The translations under genes were made by a program, and so were the position numbers. 64,000 nucleotides of DNA from Anthostomella pinea (lineage: Eukaryota > Ascomycota > Sordariomycetes > Xylariales > Xylariaceae): the NCBI GenBank assembly GCA_963556695.1, contig CAUWAG010000018.1, forward strand, positions 3,410,001 through 3,474,000, written 5' to 3'. Under the pieces are notes generated by a model. The model had not been told where the DNA came from, made no database searches, and saw only the letters and a program-made list of their open reading frames with translations. Each line of letters begins with the position of its first letter. The first letter of the stretch is position 1. This document shows positions 25,251-37,071 of this stretch, piece by piece.

Positions 25251-27152
25251 ATGTCTTCCCAATTGTATGGAAAGCGCGACAACATGGCGTCCACTTCAAT
25301 CACTACGATCCTCTCGAGGGGAGTCTCCGTCATCGTCATCTTTGCGATTGTCCGGTTCTTGGTCCGAGGCTACATCCATCGGTCCAAAGTGAGGTCTTTG
25401 AAGGCCCAAGGACTTGTGAGTACGACCTTCTACTCTATGAAACATGAAGTCTAACGCTTCGAAGCCAGTACTACCACACTCCATGCTATTTGGCCATCTG
25501 ATCATTCTCGATGAATTTCGGAAGTCTCACCCACCTGACGTCAACATCTACCATCTTCACACTTGGCTTGCGAGTAACTTCAAGCTCTATTTTCCTACCT
25601 GTGAAGCCCTGCCACCAGTGGTCTACATAGACCTATGGCCATTTAGCGACTCGTTGGCGTTGGTGAACGATCCTACGGTTGCATCACAATTCATGACTAC
25701 GAAGAGCTTACCCAAAGCACGTATGGTCAAACAGTTCATAGAACCCTTGACAGGGTGTCTTGACATCTTTTGTACCGAAGCAAAGGCCTGGAAGCAGTGG
25801 CGAACGAAGCTCAACCCTGGATTCAGCCAACGAAGCCTGTCGGCAATGGTCCCGGAGATCATGGAAGAGGTAGACGTGTTCGTTAAGGGTTTAACAGAGA
25901 TGGCTGGCGTAGGGAAATGGGGTCCAGTATTCCAACTTGAGAAGAAGACTACCAACCTGACATTCGACGTTATCTGCAGAGCAACACTGTAAGTCTTTAG
26001 GCATCTAGCCCACTTTCCCAAGTTATTCTCGAAGCATGGAGTTTTCCGGACTGATAACTCAACCCGACTAGCGATATGCGTCTCCACGAACAGACCAGAG
26101 ACGCCGAAAGCCCCTTGAAAGCTGCCTTCATGGACCAGCTTCGACTAATGGGGATCATAGCCAACGCTGCGCGAGGAAAGGTATTCGGTCGCTCGCCCTG
26201 GCAGTCCGCAGCCCTCGCCCGTAACAACAGGACCATCAGAAGTATCCTGCTGCCAGCGATACAGGAGAAGCTTGAGGCCGGAAGGACAGACCTCCAGAGA
26301 AAGACAGTGATCGATCTTGCCATCAAGAACATCGACGAAGGCAGCTCAAGCATCTCACAGACAAGCCCCGAATTTATCGATAACCTTGTTTCTAACCTCA
26401 AAATGTTTCTGTTCGCTGGCCATGACACCACAACTTCGGCGATCTGCTTCATGACGAAAGCTCTGCAAGATAACCCTCAATGCTTGACGAAACTCCGTGA
26501 CGAGCACGGCACAATCGTTGGGCCAGACACCAAGATCTTATCGACCTCTCCCCACCTGTTGAACTCCCTCCCGTACACGGTTGGGGTAATCAAGGAGACA
26601 CTGAGACTGTATCCCTTAGCAGCAACAATACGCGAGTCTCATCCTGGCTTCTGCTTGGTGGATGAATCCACCCGTTACCCAATGGAAGGGTTCGGCCTAT
26701 GGGCATCAGCACCCGTCATCCAGCGGCATCCACGCTACTGGCCCAAGCCTGACGAATTCCTTCCTGACCGTTGGACGGTACCCGAGGGCCATCCACTGCA
26801 TCCTCCCAGCAGTGCCTGGCTGCCCTTTTCGCTTGGCCCTCGAAATTGTATCGGCATGCAGCTGGCCATGATAGAGCTCCAGTTGGTCTTGATCTTCACC
26901 GTCCGGACATTCGACATAGCAGAGGCTTGGGATAAATGGGATACGATACAGTAAGAGCTTTAATCCCTCCCAGTAACCGACTTATTGACGGTACTGACTC
27001 GGATCCCACTCACTAGGGGTAATAAAGCAACGCCAGCGCATGTCGTGAACGGTGAGCGCCTGTACCAGGTCGGAACTAGTGTCGTCCATCCAAAGGATGC
27101 GATGCCAGTTCATGTCAGGCTGCGAGAACACACCAAAGAGCTTGCCAGCTAA
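25251..27152 (+). CDS. Cytochrome P450 monooxygenase (StcS/VerB-like class)
   Basis: This is a membrane-anchored P450. Exons are 25251-25415, 25465-25988, 26072-26950 and 27017-27152, giving 567 residues. The anchor is SVIVIFAIVRFLV. The first intron is only 49 bp; using the acceptor at 25463-25464 gives the family-like join QGLPVLPHSMLFGHL. Motifs are the I-helix FAGHDTTTS, ExxR in KETLRLYP, the PERF-like DEFLPDRW, and the haem loop FSLGPRNCIGMQLA with ligand Cys489. The last exon follows a 66-bp intron and supplies the usual C-terminal strand ending LREHTKELAS. The overall pattern resembles Aspergillus sterigmatocystin/aflatoxin pathway P450s of the StcS type, which says nothing certain about its substrate. 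It is divergent from the rhodopsin-type gene. An upstream ATG choice at 25251 versus 25284 is unresolved. Confidence 0.9.
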
Positions 27153-28364
27153 TAGTCATGGAACTCATTTTGCTCGGACGGAAGCAAGAAGGCGGACGAC
27201 GACGACCAGAGGAAACTATGGGAGCCCGCACAGTATGGGCACAGCGTCCTCGTCTCAGCCAGCAAGTCGGATGCCAGTCGATCCGGGTGGAATGGCGTGC
27301 TGGAGGTAATAATGTCTGTGTTACGCATACCACAGTGATTTGCAGCATTCAGGTCTAAAGATTCGAATAGTTATAGAAGGACACTGGACAGACGAATGCT
27401 GCCTAATTTGACGCTGACGAGTCGTGTATTTAGTCTTCCCTGTGTAAATTGAGTGAATAGGGTGCCTCTAGGTATCTGTTCCCCTCACCCGTGTATGGGT
27501 GAGCGATGCCTGATAATCCACCTCACGATGAACGGGTCCCGGCAAATGCATTTGGAAGCGTGGAAAGTCCTGGCAGAGGTTATGCTTGTCGTTGCTCACA
27601 CAATTTGTGGTACAGTGTTCAAGCATGTACCACCTTTCAGGGGTATAATGCTGTTGCCTGACACCGCTGTAAACCGTCACACGATGGATGCCCGCCTAGA
27701 CCGATGGGAACGGAGGGCTTCCGACGGCATACGCAGTAGTGGTCACAGATATCCGAAGTCTTCCCTCTGACTGTGGGATGGGAAATCTCATCTGGTCTCC
27801 AGGAATGCTATACTCAACAAGGGCAAAAAATCTTGGCCTTGGATGACAGTAGCTTAGAGAGAGAGATGGCTCCAACCCCACGACGTTTGACGTTATTGCC
27901 CACTCTTTGGGCCCCTCTACTCCACGAAATGGCGAGAGTTGACCAGCGGCTGCATCAACACCGACATGATCAGACAGCCGATGACCGAGGGCAACCATCT
28001 CACCTCGACCACCAAGCGCTATGCGAAGCGGCGACGAGAGCAGGTTTATCACGAAGCAGGAGTGGTATGTCGACAGTAGCTGGATGGAGGTGAACTATGT
28101 TGGTTGGAGTCTAGTAGAGGCAGATAGAAATAGACCCGAAACTTTGAGTCATCGCTGGACCCGCATGGTCGCACGAGGCTCTCTTCCGCCGGCCCCCATA
28201 TAAGGATCAGCTACCGCTGACGACGGGCGGCTTTGTTCAGATACCTCAAACTCGCCTTTCATATTTGCTCGATATCGTGTTCGTGCTTACAGTCCATGTC
28301 CCCCACACCTTGGCCAAAACCCGACCGTTGCCCGTTGTTATAGCCGAGCTTCATCGACTTCTTC
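27153..28364. other. Intergenic region between the second P450 and the 2EXR gene
   Basis: No supportable gene is seen. Open frames near 27453-27770 and 27696-28052 have no recognisable features. The right end holds the promoter of the 2EXR gene, with a TATAAGG element. Confidence 0.5.
28199..28205 (+). promoter_or_regulatory. TATAAGG, candidate TATA box of the 2EXR gene
   Basis: TATAAGG sits about 165 bp upstream of the first candidate ATG (28365) and about 205 bp upstream of the second (28404). It lies on the coding strand in an otherwise GC-rich stretch. Position and sequence fit a core promoter; this is inference. Confidence 0.35.
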
Positions 28365-28979
28365 ATGATCATAACCGAAGCTTCAAGCATCAGAACGCTC
28401 ATCATGCCAGCCCTCCTCGAATTTCTGCCCTTTCCACAACTGCTAACCGAGCTCCGAATCCAGATATGGGAGGTCTTCGTCCGGGAGGTCGACACCAACC
28501 GCCTCGTCCTGATCGACGGGCGGCGCATCCTCCCCGTCCAATCCCTCGCCTCACCCCTCTTGCGCGTCAACACGTTGAGCCGCCATATAGCCCTGAAGTG
28601 GTACCCAACACGACTTCCCCTCTACGACATGAACAAGGCGGCACGCTATCGCCACTTCGCGAGGCTCTCAGTCCGCAACAACAAGGACCGGTCGCTCGGC
28701 CTCCCGGTGTCGTCCCGGGGAAACCCTATGCGCGGTACCACCACCACCACCACCACCACCAACCATCTGGACTACTACGGCACGCTCTATCTCAACCTCG
28801 AGCGCGACATCTTCGTAGTGCACAAGTTCGGGCTGCAATGGCGGCCCGACGTGCCCCGCAAGAAGGGCCCAGATGGGGAGGATGATTCCGGCGGCACCTA
28901 CGTCCGCTCGCGATGCGACTCTGAGACTCCCGATGCCGCCGAGTCTGCTGATTTTACTGAGTCTGCCGAGGCTGCGTAG
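28365..28979 (+). CDS. 2EXR-domain protein
   Basis: This is a single-exon protein of 204 residues. The N-terminal signature FPFPQLLTELRIQIWEVF is the F-box-like 2EXR motif found in large, mostly uncharacterised fungal families. It is followed by LLRVNTLSRHIALKWYP and, later, LERDIFVVHKF, matching the usual 2EXR order. A run of eight threonines (ACC/CCA repeat near 28738-28761) interrupts the middle. The C-terminus is acidic and low complexity. The start could be 28365 or the Met at 28404, which directly precedes the 2EXR motif and may be better. No function can be assigned; F-box-like adaptor roles are only a guess for the family. Confidence 0.75.
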   Translation: MIITEASSIRTLIMPALLEFLPFPQLLTELRIQIWEVFVREVDTNRLVLIDGRRILPVQSLASPLLRVNTLSRHIALKWYPTRLPLYDMNKAARYRHFARLSVRNNKDRSLGLPVSSRGNPMRGTTTTTTTTNHLDYYGTLYLNLERDIFVVHKFGLQWRPDVPRKKGPDGEDDSGGTYVRSRCDSETPDAAESADFTESAEAA

Positions 28980-29954
28980 TCTCGGTCGAAAGACGGCCAC
29001 CTGCTGATTTGTGCCATTGGGGAACTGTTGTAGTTGGCTTGTCATGTACGCGTACTATCTTCAGGGCTGCATGGTTCTTGGAGGCTGGGCAAAGGGGTGA
29101 TAAAGTGTAGGTACCCAAGGTACCTATCACCGACTGCCTCGCGCAACTCTGCTCTGCCTAAGTCCAGTGGCATCTTGACTGCACCATTGAGTAGGTACTT
29201 CCTTGGTAGTGTTCGATGTGTTGCCTTTCTCATAATAGTGCCCTCCGTCTCGCTTCTTACTGTTCGCCATTTACGATCCGCTCCGATCCGTGCGAGGCCC
29301 TCGGTTCAAGCACGCAGTATACCACCTAAGTAATGAAGAATCACAAATCTTATTGGCTTGCAGTATCTTATTTTCCCATAGAATGTCATGGTTGGGATTC
29401 CACACGTTATTGTTTACAATGAGTGATCGTGAGTAAAGACCTCGATGGAGAGGTGGGGCACCAATATGGCGCGGCATTCATGGCTGGTAGGAACAATCAA
29501 CAAGGAAAACCACAATTGAGGCACCCGGAAAGGTCTCAAGACGCTGTTTACACGACGATGCGCTGCTACGACGCGTGATTGTTAGTAATTCTGATTGGGA
29601 CATCATGACCATTATTTCATTCCTGGCTGGCCCAGAGACTACTGGTGCATGCTGCTGCATGGAGAGCCCATGCCGGTTTCACACAACGAGAGCTATTGTT
29701 GAATTAGTCTGTTGGGAAGAAAAGAGCCTCACAATTCAAAGTCAAGTCAACCATTGTGTCCATGTACCGTTTATTTTTGTTTATCCCCAAGAGCATGACC
29801 TATATCCTCACGAGGTAGGCGATCTCGTACCTCTAGTGACCAGACTAGAGATGAAGATCTCCAAGCACTGAGCGAAACTTTATGCAGATGTGACGAAGCA
29901 TGCAAATGCAGCTAGAGCGCCCCAAGAGATGCAGCAAATTCGACGAGGGACAAT
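28980..29954. other. Intergenic region, 2EXR to CHZ1
   Basis: No gene is seen. The segment should hold 3' untranslated sequence of both the 2EXR gene (+) and CHZ1 (-). Confidence 0.5.
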
Positions 29955-30438
29955 CTAGTCCTCATCCATCTTGTCGCCATCATCGTTGTTGCCCTCGGGC
30001 TCGAAGTCGTCCTCGTCCTCTTCGTCATCGTCCTCGGCGGGGTTGTCCTGCGCGGCCTTGGCCCAGTCGATAACGCGTCCTCGAGTACGCCGCCCGCCCT
30101 CAACAATGTTGTTCGGGTCGATCTCGTCCATGCCTTCCTCTTCCTCCTCGGCTAAATATCATGTGTCAACTAATGCTGCGTCTCAGAATGTCCGGTCTTG
30201 GTGGGTGCCTACCAGCATCGCCGCCCTGACAAACTGTTAGCTCCCGTGTTTTCTATTATTACCAATTGATGGGGTGGGTTACCTCTTCCTCGTCATCATC
30301 ATCATCGTCGTCCTCATCCATGGACTGGTCGACAGGCTCCTCGGTTGCGACAGCCTTGCCCTTGCCCTTGGTCTCGGCCGGGGCGTCAGTGACCTTGGTA
30401 GGGTCCTGGGGGAGAGTGGCGCTGTTCTCGGAAGACAT
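29955..30438 (-). CDS. Chz1-like histone H2A.Z-H2B chaperone
   Basis: This is a small acidic nuclear chaperone that delivers H2A.Z-H2B dimers for exchange by SWR1. Exons are 30283-30438, a 13-nt microexon at 30213-30225, and 29955-30151. They total 366 nt and 121 residues. The N-terminal half is low complexity and ends in an acidic run (MDEDDDDDDEEE). The diagnostic CHZ motif IDPNNIVEGGRRTRG is at residues 67-81, and a second acidic stretch closes the protein (DDDEEDEDD). The microexon (GGCGGCGATGCTG) is bounded by CAG and GTAGGC and keeps the frame. Without it the two larger exons would not join in frame: 156 nt ends in phase 0, while the last exon needs phase 1. Confidence 0.88.
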
Positions 30439-31469
30439 GGTGACTCAAGGTTGGATGGTATTGGTGGGAGGTTTCGTTGAGTGTGTGAAGAAGTGGTTGT
30501 ATTCGCGGTGGAGTGAGATCGCAACAAAGTCGCAATTGGTTGTAGGTGGAAAGGTGGGAAAAAAGTAGAAGCTGGGGATGGTAGCTGCAGCAGCATGTGT
30601 TTATTGGCGTGATCGCAGCTGCGGCCTGCCGTCTGTTGTCGCCTGAGTTACGTGCAGGCGCACTAATCCCCCTTCGGCATAGCACCCGAATTCTGCCACA
30701 TTGATTCGTTGACCGCTCTGAGATCAGGGTGGAGGTAAACCAGAAGCGCTTCAGGTGCTGATCAGTGATCACCTGCACACAGCTTACGGCGAGCTTGGGT
30801 AACCGTACGTCTTGTGAGAAGGCCTCGGGCTTCCTTTCTTTACTTCACCACTACTTCGCTCAGCTACCACCCACTGCTGGCGAATCCTACCAGATCCGAG
30901 GTACGGAGATCACCACCATGAGCTATTGACTGTCTCGCCATCGTGGGATCTCTCCCTCCCCTCGCCAGAGCCTACTCGCCGTGAATCAAGTTCGGAGAGG
31001 CTCAGCTGTGAGATGAGCCCCTCGCCAGTGCCTCGCCGCGAAAACGTATACCGAGAGCTTCCGGTTCAAAGCAAGATGCCCTTTCCGGCAACGACGGAGG
31101 CGCCCGCGGCAGCCGAAGCCCCGCTAATGCCGTAACTGCAAGGGGCATATCGCCTCCGGCATCGCCCTATTTGCGCATTTACGGTCTTCGAGATATATGG
31201 GACCAGTCAAGAGATCGAGGCCTGTCGAGGTCAACAGTATTTCCTTTTGTGCCCGGCAGCCGCTGGTACGGAAGGTACCGCCGACCCCGATTCGTCGAGA
31301 GAAAAAAGCCAACAACAGTCACCGCCGACCCCGATTCATCAAGTCAAGTCAAGCCCTTCCGGAGGCACCGCAGAGTGAACGAGAACGCCGTTATGCTAAG
31401 ATTACAGTATATTTCGTTCCTTCGAGCTCCCGAGAGCCTGGCCAACGGGTCATCACCTTCCTAGTCCTC
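30439..31469. other. Intergenic region upstream of CHZ1
   Basis: This contains the CHZ1 promoter. Plus-strand open frames at 31171-31535 show no domain. Short near-repeats of CGCCGACCCCGATTC occur around 31280 and 31325. No gene can be supported. Confidence 0.5.
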
Positions 31470-32080
31470 TTAACGCTGCTCATGAAAATGTTCCAATCTG
31501 GACATCAAAGCTTCCCAACCCATAAGCCCCAATGATCCCACCCACGCTGTGATCGTCATAGGTACAAGTACTATAAATGTTTTCGATATAAGGTTAACAG
31601 CATTAACGGTCGTTCCCTCGTTGGTAATAACGACTCTGATATGGTTTCCAAAGATGACAGATAATCGTTTCGACTGCCACTTCTCCACTTCAACAGGCTC
31701 GACTCGGACTTCAAGCTTGCTGTCGCCCTTCTGCAGAGTGAATTGGCCTTTGAGATTCCATCTCCAGAACCATAACTTCATGCGCTTCTCGAGGAAGGAC
31801 TCGAAAGTGAGGTCAGTGTCAGGTACAATTGTTCCCGTAGATACCTCAGTGCGCCAATGTCAAGCCATGCAGCGCCGGCATCGCATGACTCGCTCGGAAG
31901 CCGGCCCATGTTTCTTGGCCAGTAGTTCTGTATGCCCGTTCCAATGCCTCCACAACGAATCTTCCATTCGGTCAGTCTCCAAGTGGTCACTCGTCACGAT
32001 TCATAGATAGACACCGACTTACAAGATTATCTTGCGCGAAGTAATCCCAGTATCATCTTGTCTCGACGCTTATTTCTCGC
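31470..32080 (-). pseudogene. Possible decayed gene of unknown family
   Basis: The minus strand has a protein-like 103-codon frame (31470-31781) that starts MKLWFWRWNLKGQFTL and contains a hydrophobic helix near its end (TFIVLVPMTITAWVGSLGLM). Reading the same frame upstream continues in plausible protein for about 70 codons (FESFLEKR, then RTEVSTGT) but crosses one in-frame TGA at about 31866-31868, between RCRRCMA and HWRTEV. A possible 46-bp intron (donor GTAAGTC at about 32031) joins further upstream coding-like sequence (YWDYFAQDNL), which is preceded by another TGA. Both could come from CGA or TGG codons by transition. I do not recognise the family. Alternatives are a short intact gene using the 31781 start, or chance open frame. 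Confidence 0.35.
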
Positions 32081-32399
32081 TTGGTAGCCGGCTATACATA
32101 ATATTAGCGAGGTGTACTCCAAGGCTACTTGTACGCAACGCCCTAAGGGGTATTATGGACGGCGTACTGGACCGGATCCCAGAGCGTGCACGAGGACCGC
32201 GGCAAGGACTCCAAGATATTTGATGTGCATAGTTTGCGGATGGAAGGAGGGGGAATCGCAGTGTTGAAATTCCGGAGTTGATTCGCAGGCAGAGAACGTA
32301 GGTGTTGACGAAGCTGATGGGTTGGAAGGTTTGGACATCGAATTTTATAGAACACCTACATATTATATATATGTATATATACACGCATTCTATTGCAAG

Positions 32400-33160
32400 A
32401 GAAGCTACGTTGCAGGCCTTCTCATCCAGCCACTTGACATCTCCAGTGTGCTAAAAATGGACAGAACTTTCCGCCTTGTCATTGCGGCGAAGCCCTTTGT
32501 CGTGCCTTGAGGACTTCAACTAGGCTCCTGCCTACAGGAAACAGGAGTTGTAGATGATCTGGGGTTTGGCGGTCGATGTACTGAAAATGGGAAAAGCTCT
32601 GCTGCGCGGTGATGGCCTCGGCCCCCGACAGCGTCTTTCCATGCGAAAGCATGTCCAGGAATGCCTCAGTGGCAATTCACTTCTGCGGCATCAACGTCAA
32701 GGACGGCACAGCAGCGGCCATCCCGCCATCCGTCTTCAGCTGTGCCGTACGATCAAGGAATCAGGATGCAGAAAAACGCTGCAAGTTAGGTAGGTACAAA
32801 AGCGGAAGGCTGTTCGACTAGCGAATCAGTTTTGCCACTTCTAAAAGCCTCTGGGCCCTAGCTAGGGGGTTAGGTTAAGGCATCTCCTAAGGCAATGTAA
32901 AGCTGTACGCGTGTGATCTTGTCCATGGTAGCGTGGCATCAATACAGTATGGGATCGAATCTCGCTAGGTTGACCAACAGCTCAAGATACCTGTGTAAAA
33001 GAATGCCATGGAGAGCGGTCCCCTGAGTCTGAGTAGTTCTTAGCACAGTTGTATCGATAATCACAAGCAGAGTGGAAGAAGGATTAAAACATATGGGGTG
33101 ACCCTCTCACGATGGTACCACAACAGCATCGTAGTCCATTGAAGTGATACCCAGAGTCTA
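32400..33160. other. Intergenic region left of the EMC10-like gene
   Basis: No gene is seen. An alternating TA-rich tract lies just left, near 32361-32384. Confidence 0.5.
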
Positions 33161-33860
33161 TCATTTGCCCTCACCACCACCACCTCCCGTCAACGAAAGC
33201 AGGACGACGATACCAATGACCCACCAATACCTGCGCGAACAAGTTAGCCAAAGCCAGCAGCACTCGCAGCCGCCGCCGATCTCCCCGGGAGGGGGGGGGC
33301 GCGGTGGGTGGCACAACATACTTCTGCAGCATCGACTTCTCCTCGCCGGGCTCGACCTTCTTGCCCTCGGGCGACAGCACGACGGGCTGATTCAGCTCGG
33401 GCTGCTTCCCCGGCTCCGAGACGAGCACCACGGCCTGCGGTCCGAAGTCACGCGTCTGGCCCGCGTCGATGCGGACGCCGCGCAGCGCCGCGCTGACGAC
33501 GTCGCCCCTCTGGTTCACCGATAGGAGTACTGTGGGCGAGTAGCCCTTGCCGAAGTTCTCGACGGACGCGACCGAGGTCGACGACGCCCACCGCTTGGCC
33601 GCCGCGTCGTAGACGCCGATGCGCACCAGCTTCGCGTCGGCGGGCAGCTCGGGCGCTTCGTAGGACGTGACTTCGGCTTCGCTTGGGGCTGCGACGTTGT
33701 ACTGTATTTGGGCCAGTGGCGCGGGCGCGGTTGGCGATTGCGACACCGGTTGGATGTAGATGGCGGCGGCGGCTGTGTTGTCGCTGGCGCTGGCGCTGGC
33801 GCTGGCTACGCTGGCCAGAGCGATGGCCACCAGGCCGGAGAGAACATTTGTCGGCTTCAT
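33161..33860 (-). CDS. EMC10-like ER membrane protein
   Basis: This is a type I membrane protein, probably the EMC10-type subunit of the ER membrane protein complex that inserts tail-anchored and multipass proteins. Exons are 33322-33860 and 33161-33230, giving 202 residues. The start at 33860 gives a clean signal peptide (MKPTNVLSGLVAIALASVAS). An upstream in-frame Met at 33884 would add eight residues before it. The luminal part is beta-rich (LVRIGVYDAAAKRW, GYSPTVLLSVNQRG). After a 91-bp intron containing a G-run, the second exon completes the tail MLQKYWWVIGIVVLLSL followed by Gly residues. The KYWW-type membrane anchor close to the C-terminus is the best match to fungal EMC10. The assignment is by pattern and could be another single-pass ER protein. 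Confidence 0.6.
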
Positions 33861-34403
33861 ATGGTTCGCTTCGATGATGTACAAGTGGCTGTCCGGGCGG
33901 CAGGAGGGAAGTTCGGGCTTGAAAGCATGGGTGGAGGTTTACGAGTCGTCGGCGATAACTGAAGACTAATCACCGGCTGTTCTAAGCACTGACCTCAGCT
34001 GTTAAAACAGGGCTGAATGAGGCTCAAATGATCTACCGGTCACACCCAGCTAATGAATGCATAATGTACCGTACTATACAGGTAAATCAAGCTTCCTGTT
34101 CCATTCTCGTGAGACCATGAGGACCATATATCAGTTCTGCTGCCTGTGTACCAACCTTCATCCTTATTTTACGTCGCTTGGCCCTGTAGTATCGCTATGC
34201 GCAATATGATTTTTAGACATGGCTGGACTATACCTCAGTAGTTCTTCGTCGAATAAGTAACACCATTGGGCAGCTTCTCTAGAACGCCATCCCCAACACA
34301 TAACTTCACGATGCTACCAAATATCGCCAAAAATCTCATAAGCGATTGGAACCTCTTGATACGGCAGGCTCAGGCTTGACCGTGGCATTGACTCCCGAAC
34401 TCA
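33861..34403. other. Intergenic region, EMC10-like promoter and cyclin 3' side
   Basis: No gene is seen in this 540-bp interval. Confidence 0.5.
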
Positions 34404-35626
34404 TCAATTCGTCTGTTGAATGTCCTCTTCTCCACTACCAACAACCTTGTCCGTCCGTTCGCTTTCGTCATCGTCGATCACGTCAGTCTCGTCATCATCA
34501 GGTAATATTTCCTGCTCTGTTGGCTCCTCCTGGAGGCTGTAGCCAGCGCAGCGGTCAATCAGACCTTTGTAATATGCTACCAGGACTTCTGGATTCGGCA
34601 CTATCCTCCAGTCCACTCGATATAAAAACTCGAGTTCCAAAAGCTTCAGCTCCGCCACTTTGACACCGCCTACTCGTGCGTAAAACGAGTTGTTCCAGAA
34701 CGAGTCTGACAGGCCTTTGCCAGCCACGGTTGCAGCCGTTATGAGGAACCGATGCACAGTCAAGGTGTTGATGGTGAAGTCGGGATATAATGCGCACAGG
34801 CGGTCGATGTAATATACCATGGAGAGCAGGAGAGGAGGCGTCAGCGTGGCATGTTTAGCAAGCCGCTGTAGATAGTCCAGAACCGAGATACCCGGTGCCG
34901 TCCTGGACGTCAGGTCAGTATCCACACACTGCAAGAAGAGATATACACGGCATACCTAGAGTGAAACCTCGTGAGGTTGCCGCTCTTCATAGCCAGCGAA
35001 TCATTCGTCTCGATCAATTCTCCGAGCATGTTGGAGATGAGGACGACCATATGCTCCACATCGCAGAACTCGTACTTCAGCGGTAGTTCCTTGGGAGGCC
35101 CTGCATTGGGTCGCGTTCGTTTTGGGGAACTCGGCTGACTCGTCGCCACGGCCAACGTGGACGGCTGAGGGGCCGCATGGTCTTGCGAATTGCGCCTTTT
35201 GTTGGGAGACAAAGGGTTTGCTTTCGGGTCGTCTGGTCTGATGGGCGATAGACTCGGTTCAGGAGGCGGTTCGGGGAGAGTAGATGGTGGATTGGGTTGG
35301 GCTACCGCCGGTGTGGTCGTGGTGGCTAAGCTTGGTAAAGCAGATTCCTGCACGCCGCGCAACGGCACCGTGGGGTCGAAACGCTCCATCGGTGAGTACT
35401 GCGTAGCCGCGTCGACTCCAACATATTGCTTCGGCCTGGGTTGCGACGGCGTCTGTAGGGAACCCGAGGGCGAGGGCGAGGGATGGGAGAGTGAGTGCTT
35501 CGAATGGCGGCGCGGCAAGGGCGACGTTATCTTCGGGGAGTGTTGTGGAGACCGCGAAGGTACATAGTGGAAGGTTCGTGGCGATGCGCTCGTCGGTCGT
35601 GGTGCGACTGGCGACGAGGTCAACAT
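34404..35626 (-). CDS. PHO80-like cyclin
   Basis: This is a cyclin of the Pho80/PREG type, which partners a Pho85-type CDK; in yeast and Neurospora that pair represses phosphate-starvation transcription through Pho4/NUC-1. Exons are 34956-35626 and 34404-34902, giving 389 residues. A long Pro/Ser-rich disordered N-terminus (with many SP/TP sites) precedes the cyclin core: EHMVVLISNMLGELIETND, TAPGISVLDYLQRLAKHATL, LLLSMVYYIDRLCALYP, TLTVHRFLITAATVAGKGLSD and NSFYARVGGVKVAELKLLE. These are the diagnostic Pho80 helices. The 53-bp intron 34903-34955 lies inside the cyclin domain. The C-terminus is acidic (DDDETDVIDDDE). Other PCL-class cyclins share this core, so the exact paralogue is less certain. 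Confidence 0.88.
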
Positions 35627-37071
35627 GATAGGTCTCGGGGCATCATAATGTCTCGGACGCGCTGAAAGAGGAGTTGGCGAGTGTCGTACGGGCGTGTGGC
35701 CCCAGCTTTTGGCGTTCGTAGGAATGTGACGGACCCCAATACACTCCCGACGGGTATTGAAGCGGACCTGTTATTACCTAGGTAGGGTCCGGTGGATGCC
35801 AAAAGGCCAGGACAGAGTTTGCCTGTCTGCGCTATGATACCTAGGCACTACACTTAGGTAATAATTGATTGGCGAGGGCTGAAGACTGGAAGGCTGAGAA
35901 TGCTTTGATCATGTGCTTGGCCGTGATCGGTCAAGCATCACGACGACGGTGGGCAGTGGACAGTGGACGGTGAACACGGGCAGACGGGACACGGCGGGAA
36001 GAGCCTCCCTCTTGCAACTTGGCAAGTCTTTTTCACCCGATTAAGCAGGCAGGCAGTCAGGCAGTCAAGCCACTCCAGCGTCGTGGTGACCCACCACCTG
36101 CAGATAGAGTCGCATATCAGTCTGCCAGTCCTGCCAGTCTGCCTATCACTTGTCGAGCCTGGATCACGGAGCACCATCCGGGTCCTTTGCACGTGGCCCG
36201 TTGCCAGATAGTTATACTGTAGTCTTCGTTATCCTATCATCTATCTAGGATCCCACGTTCTGACCGTCTTTTCTAAGGATGACCAACTCATACCTCCGTC
36301 AACGTTCACGCACGTTTAAGCATGAGAATGAGGGGGAGGGGTAGGCCAGCTGCCACAGCCCATCTCAAAACCCCTGTCCCCTGTTCCCTGTCCCTTGTCG
36401 TGATATTGTCACATTGTGCCATAGGTATTTCGTTTCCCAAGATAGTCTACGATATATACATTGAAGTGTCTACCCCGTACATATGTAATAAGTATTATCT
36501 GCCTCTTAAAAGAGTTGGGAGATGCCTCATCCTGCCTGGACTTGACTAGGATCGGTAATAAGAGTTTATATCGAACGGAGGTGAAGCTTCGAGACATCAA
36601 TTCCAATATACTCATTCCCTCCATAGACAGGTCTGTATATACGCGTTACCTATATTCCTCGTTGCGGCTTCCATGGGAAGGGCTAGGCGTCAGTATGTAG
36701 GTAGGTAGTCAAGGTTGACCAGTTGGCATCACCCTCCCCTATCCTCCATGTCACGGCCTCGCGGAGATAGCGCGACTGGGCGGGCAGTGGGGAGCCCGGA
36801 AGGCCCACGGGCAGCTGGAGGTCTCGCGCATGCACGGACCTCCTCCAGAATCGGTACGAGGTACCTTCAATCGAGGTAGCAGCAGCCTGCAGGCCTGCAA
36901 GGTTGACGGCTTCGGCTTCGGCTTCCACACGATCACAGATTCACAACCCATCGCACACGCATGTCTGTTTGCTTGACAGCATCAACAAGACCGCAGCACC
37001 GCAGGCTGTCAAGCGCATACCTATGTAGCATCCACGACAGGCATAGCATTTGACACTCCATCACACCAGCA
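35627..37071. other. Divergent promoter region between the cyclin and the Vid28-like gene
   Basis: This 1.4-kb interval lies between two divergently transcribed genes. No gene is seen. A CACGTGGC element at 36190-36197 is about 560 bp upstream of the cyclin start; its significance is unproven. Confidence 0.5.
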
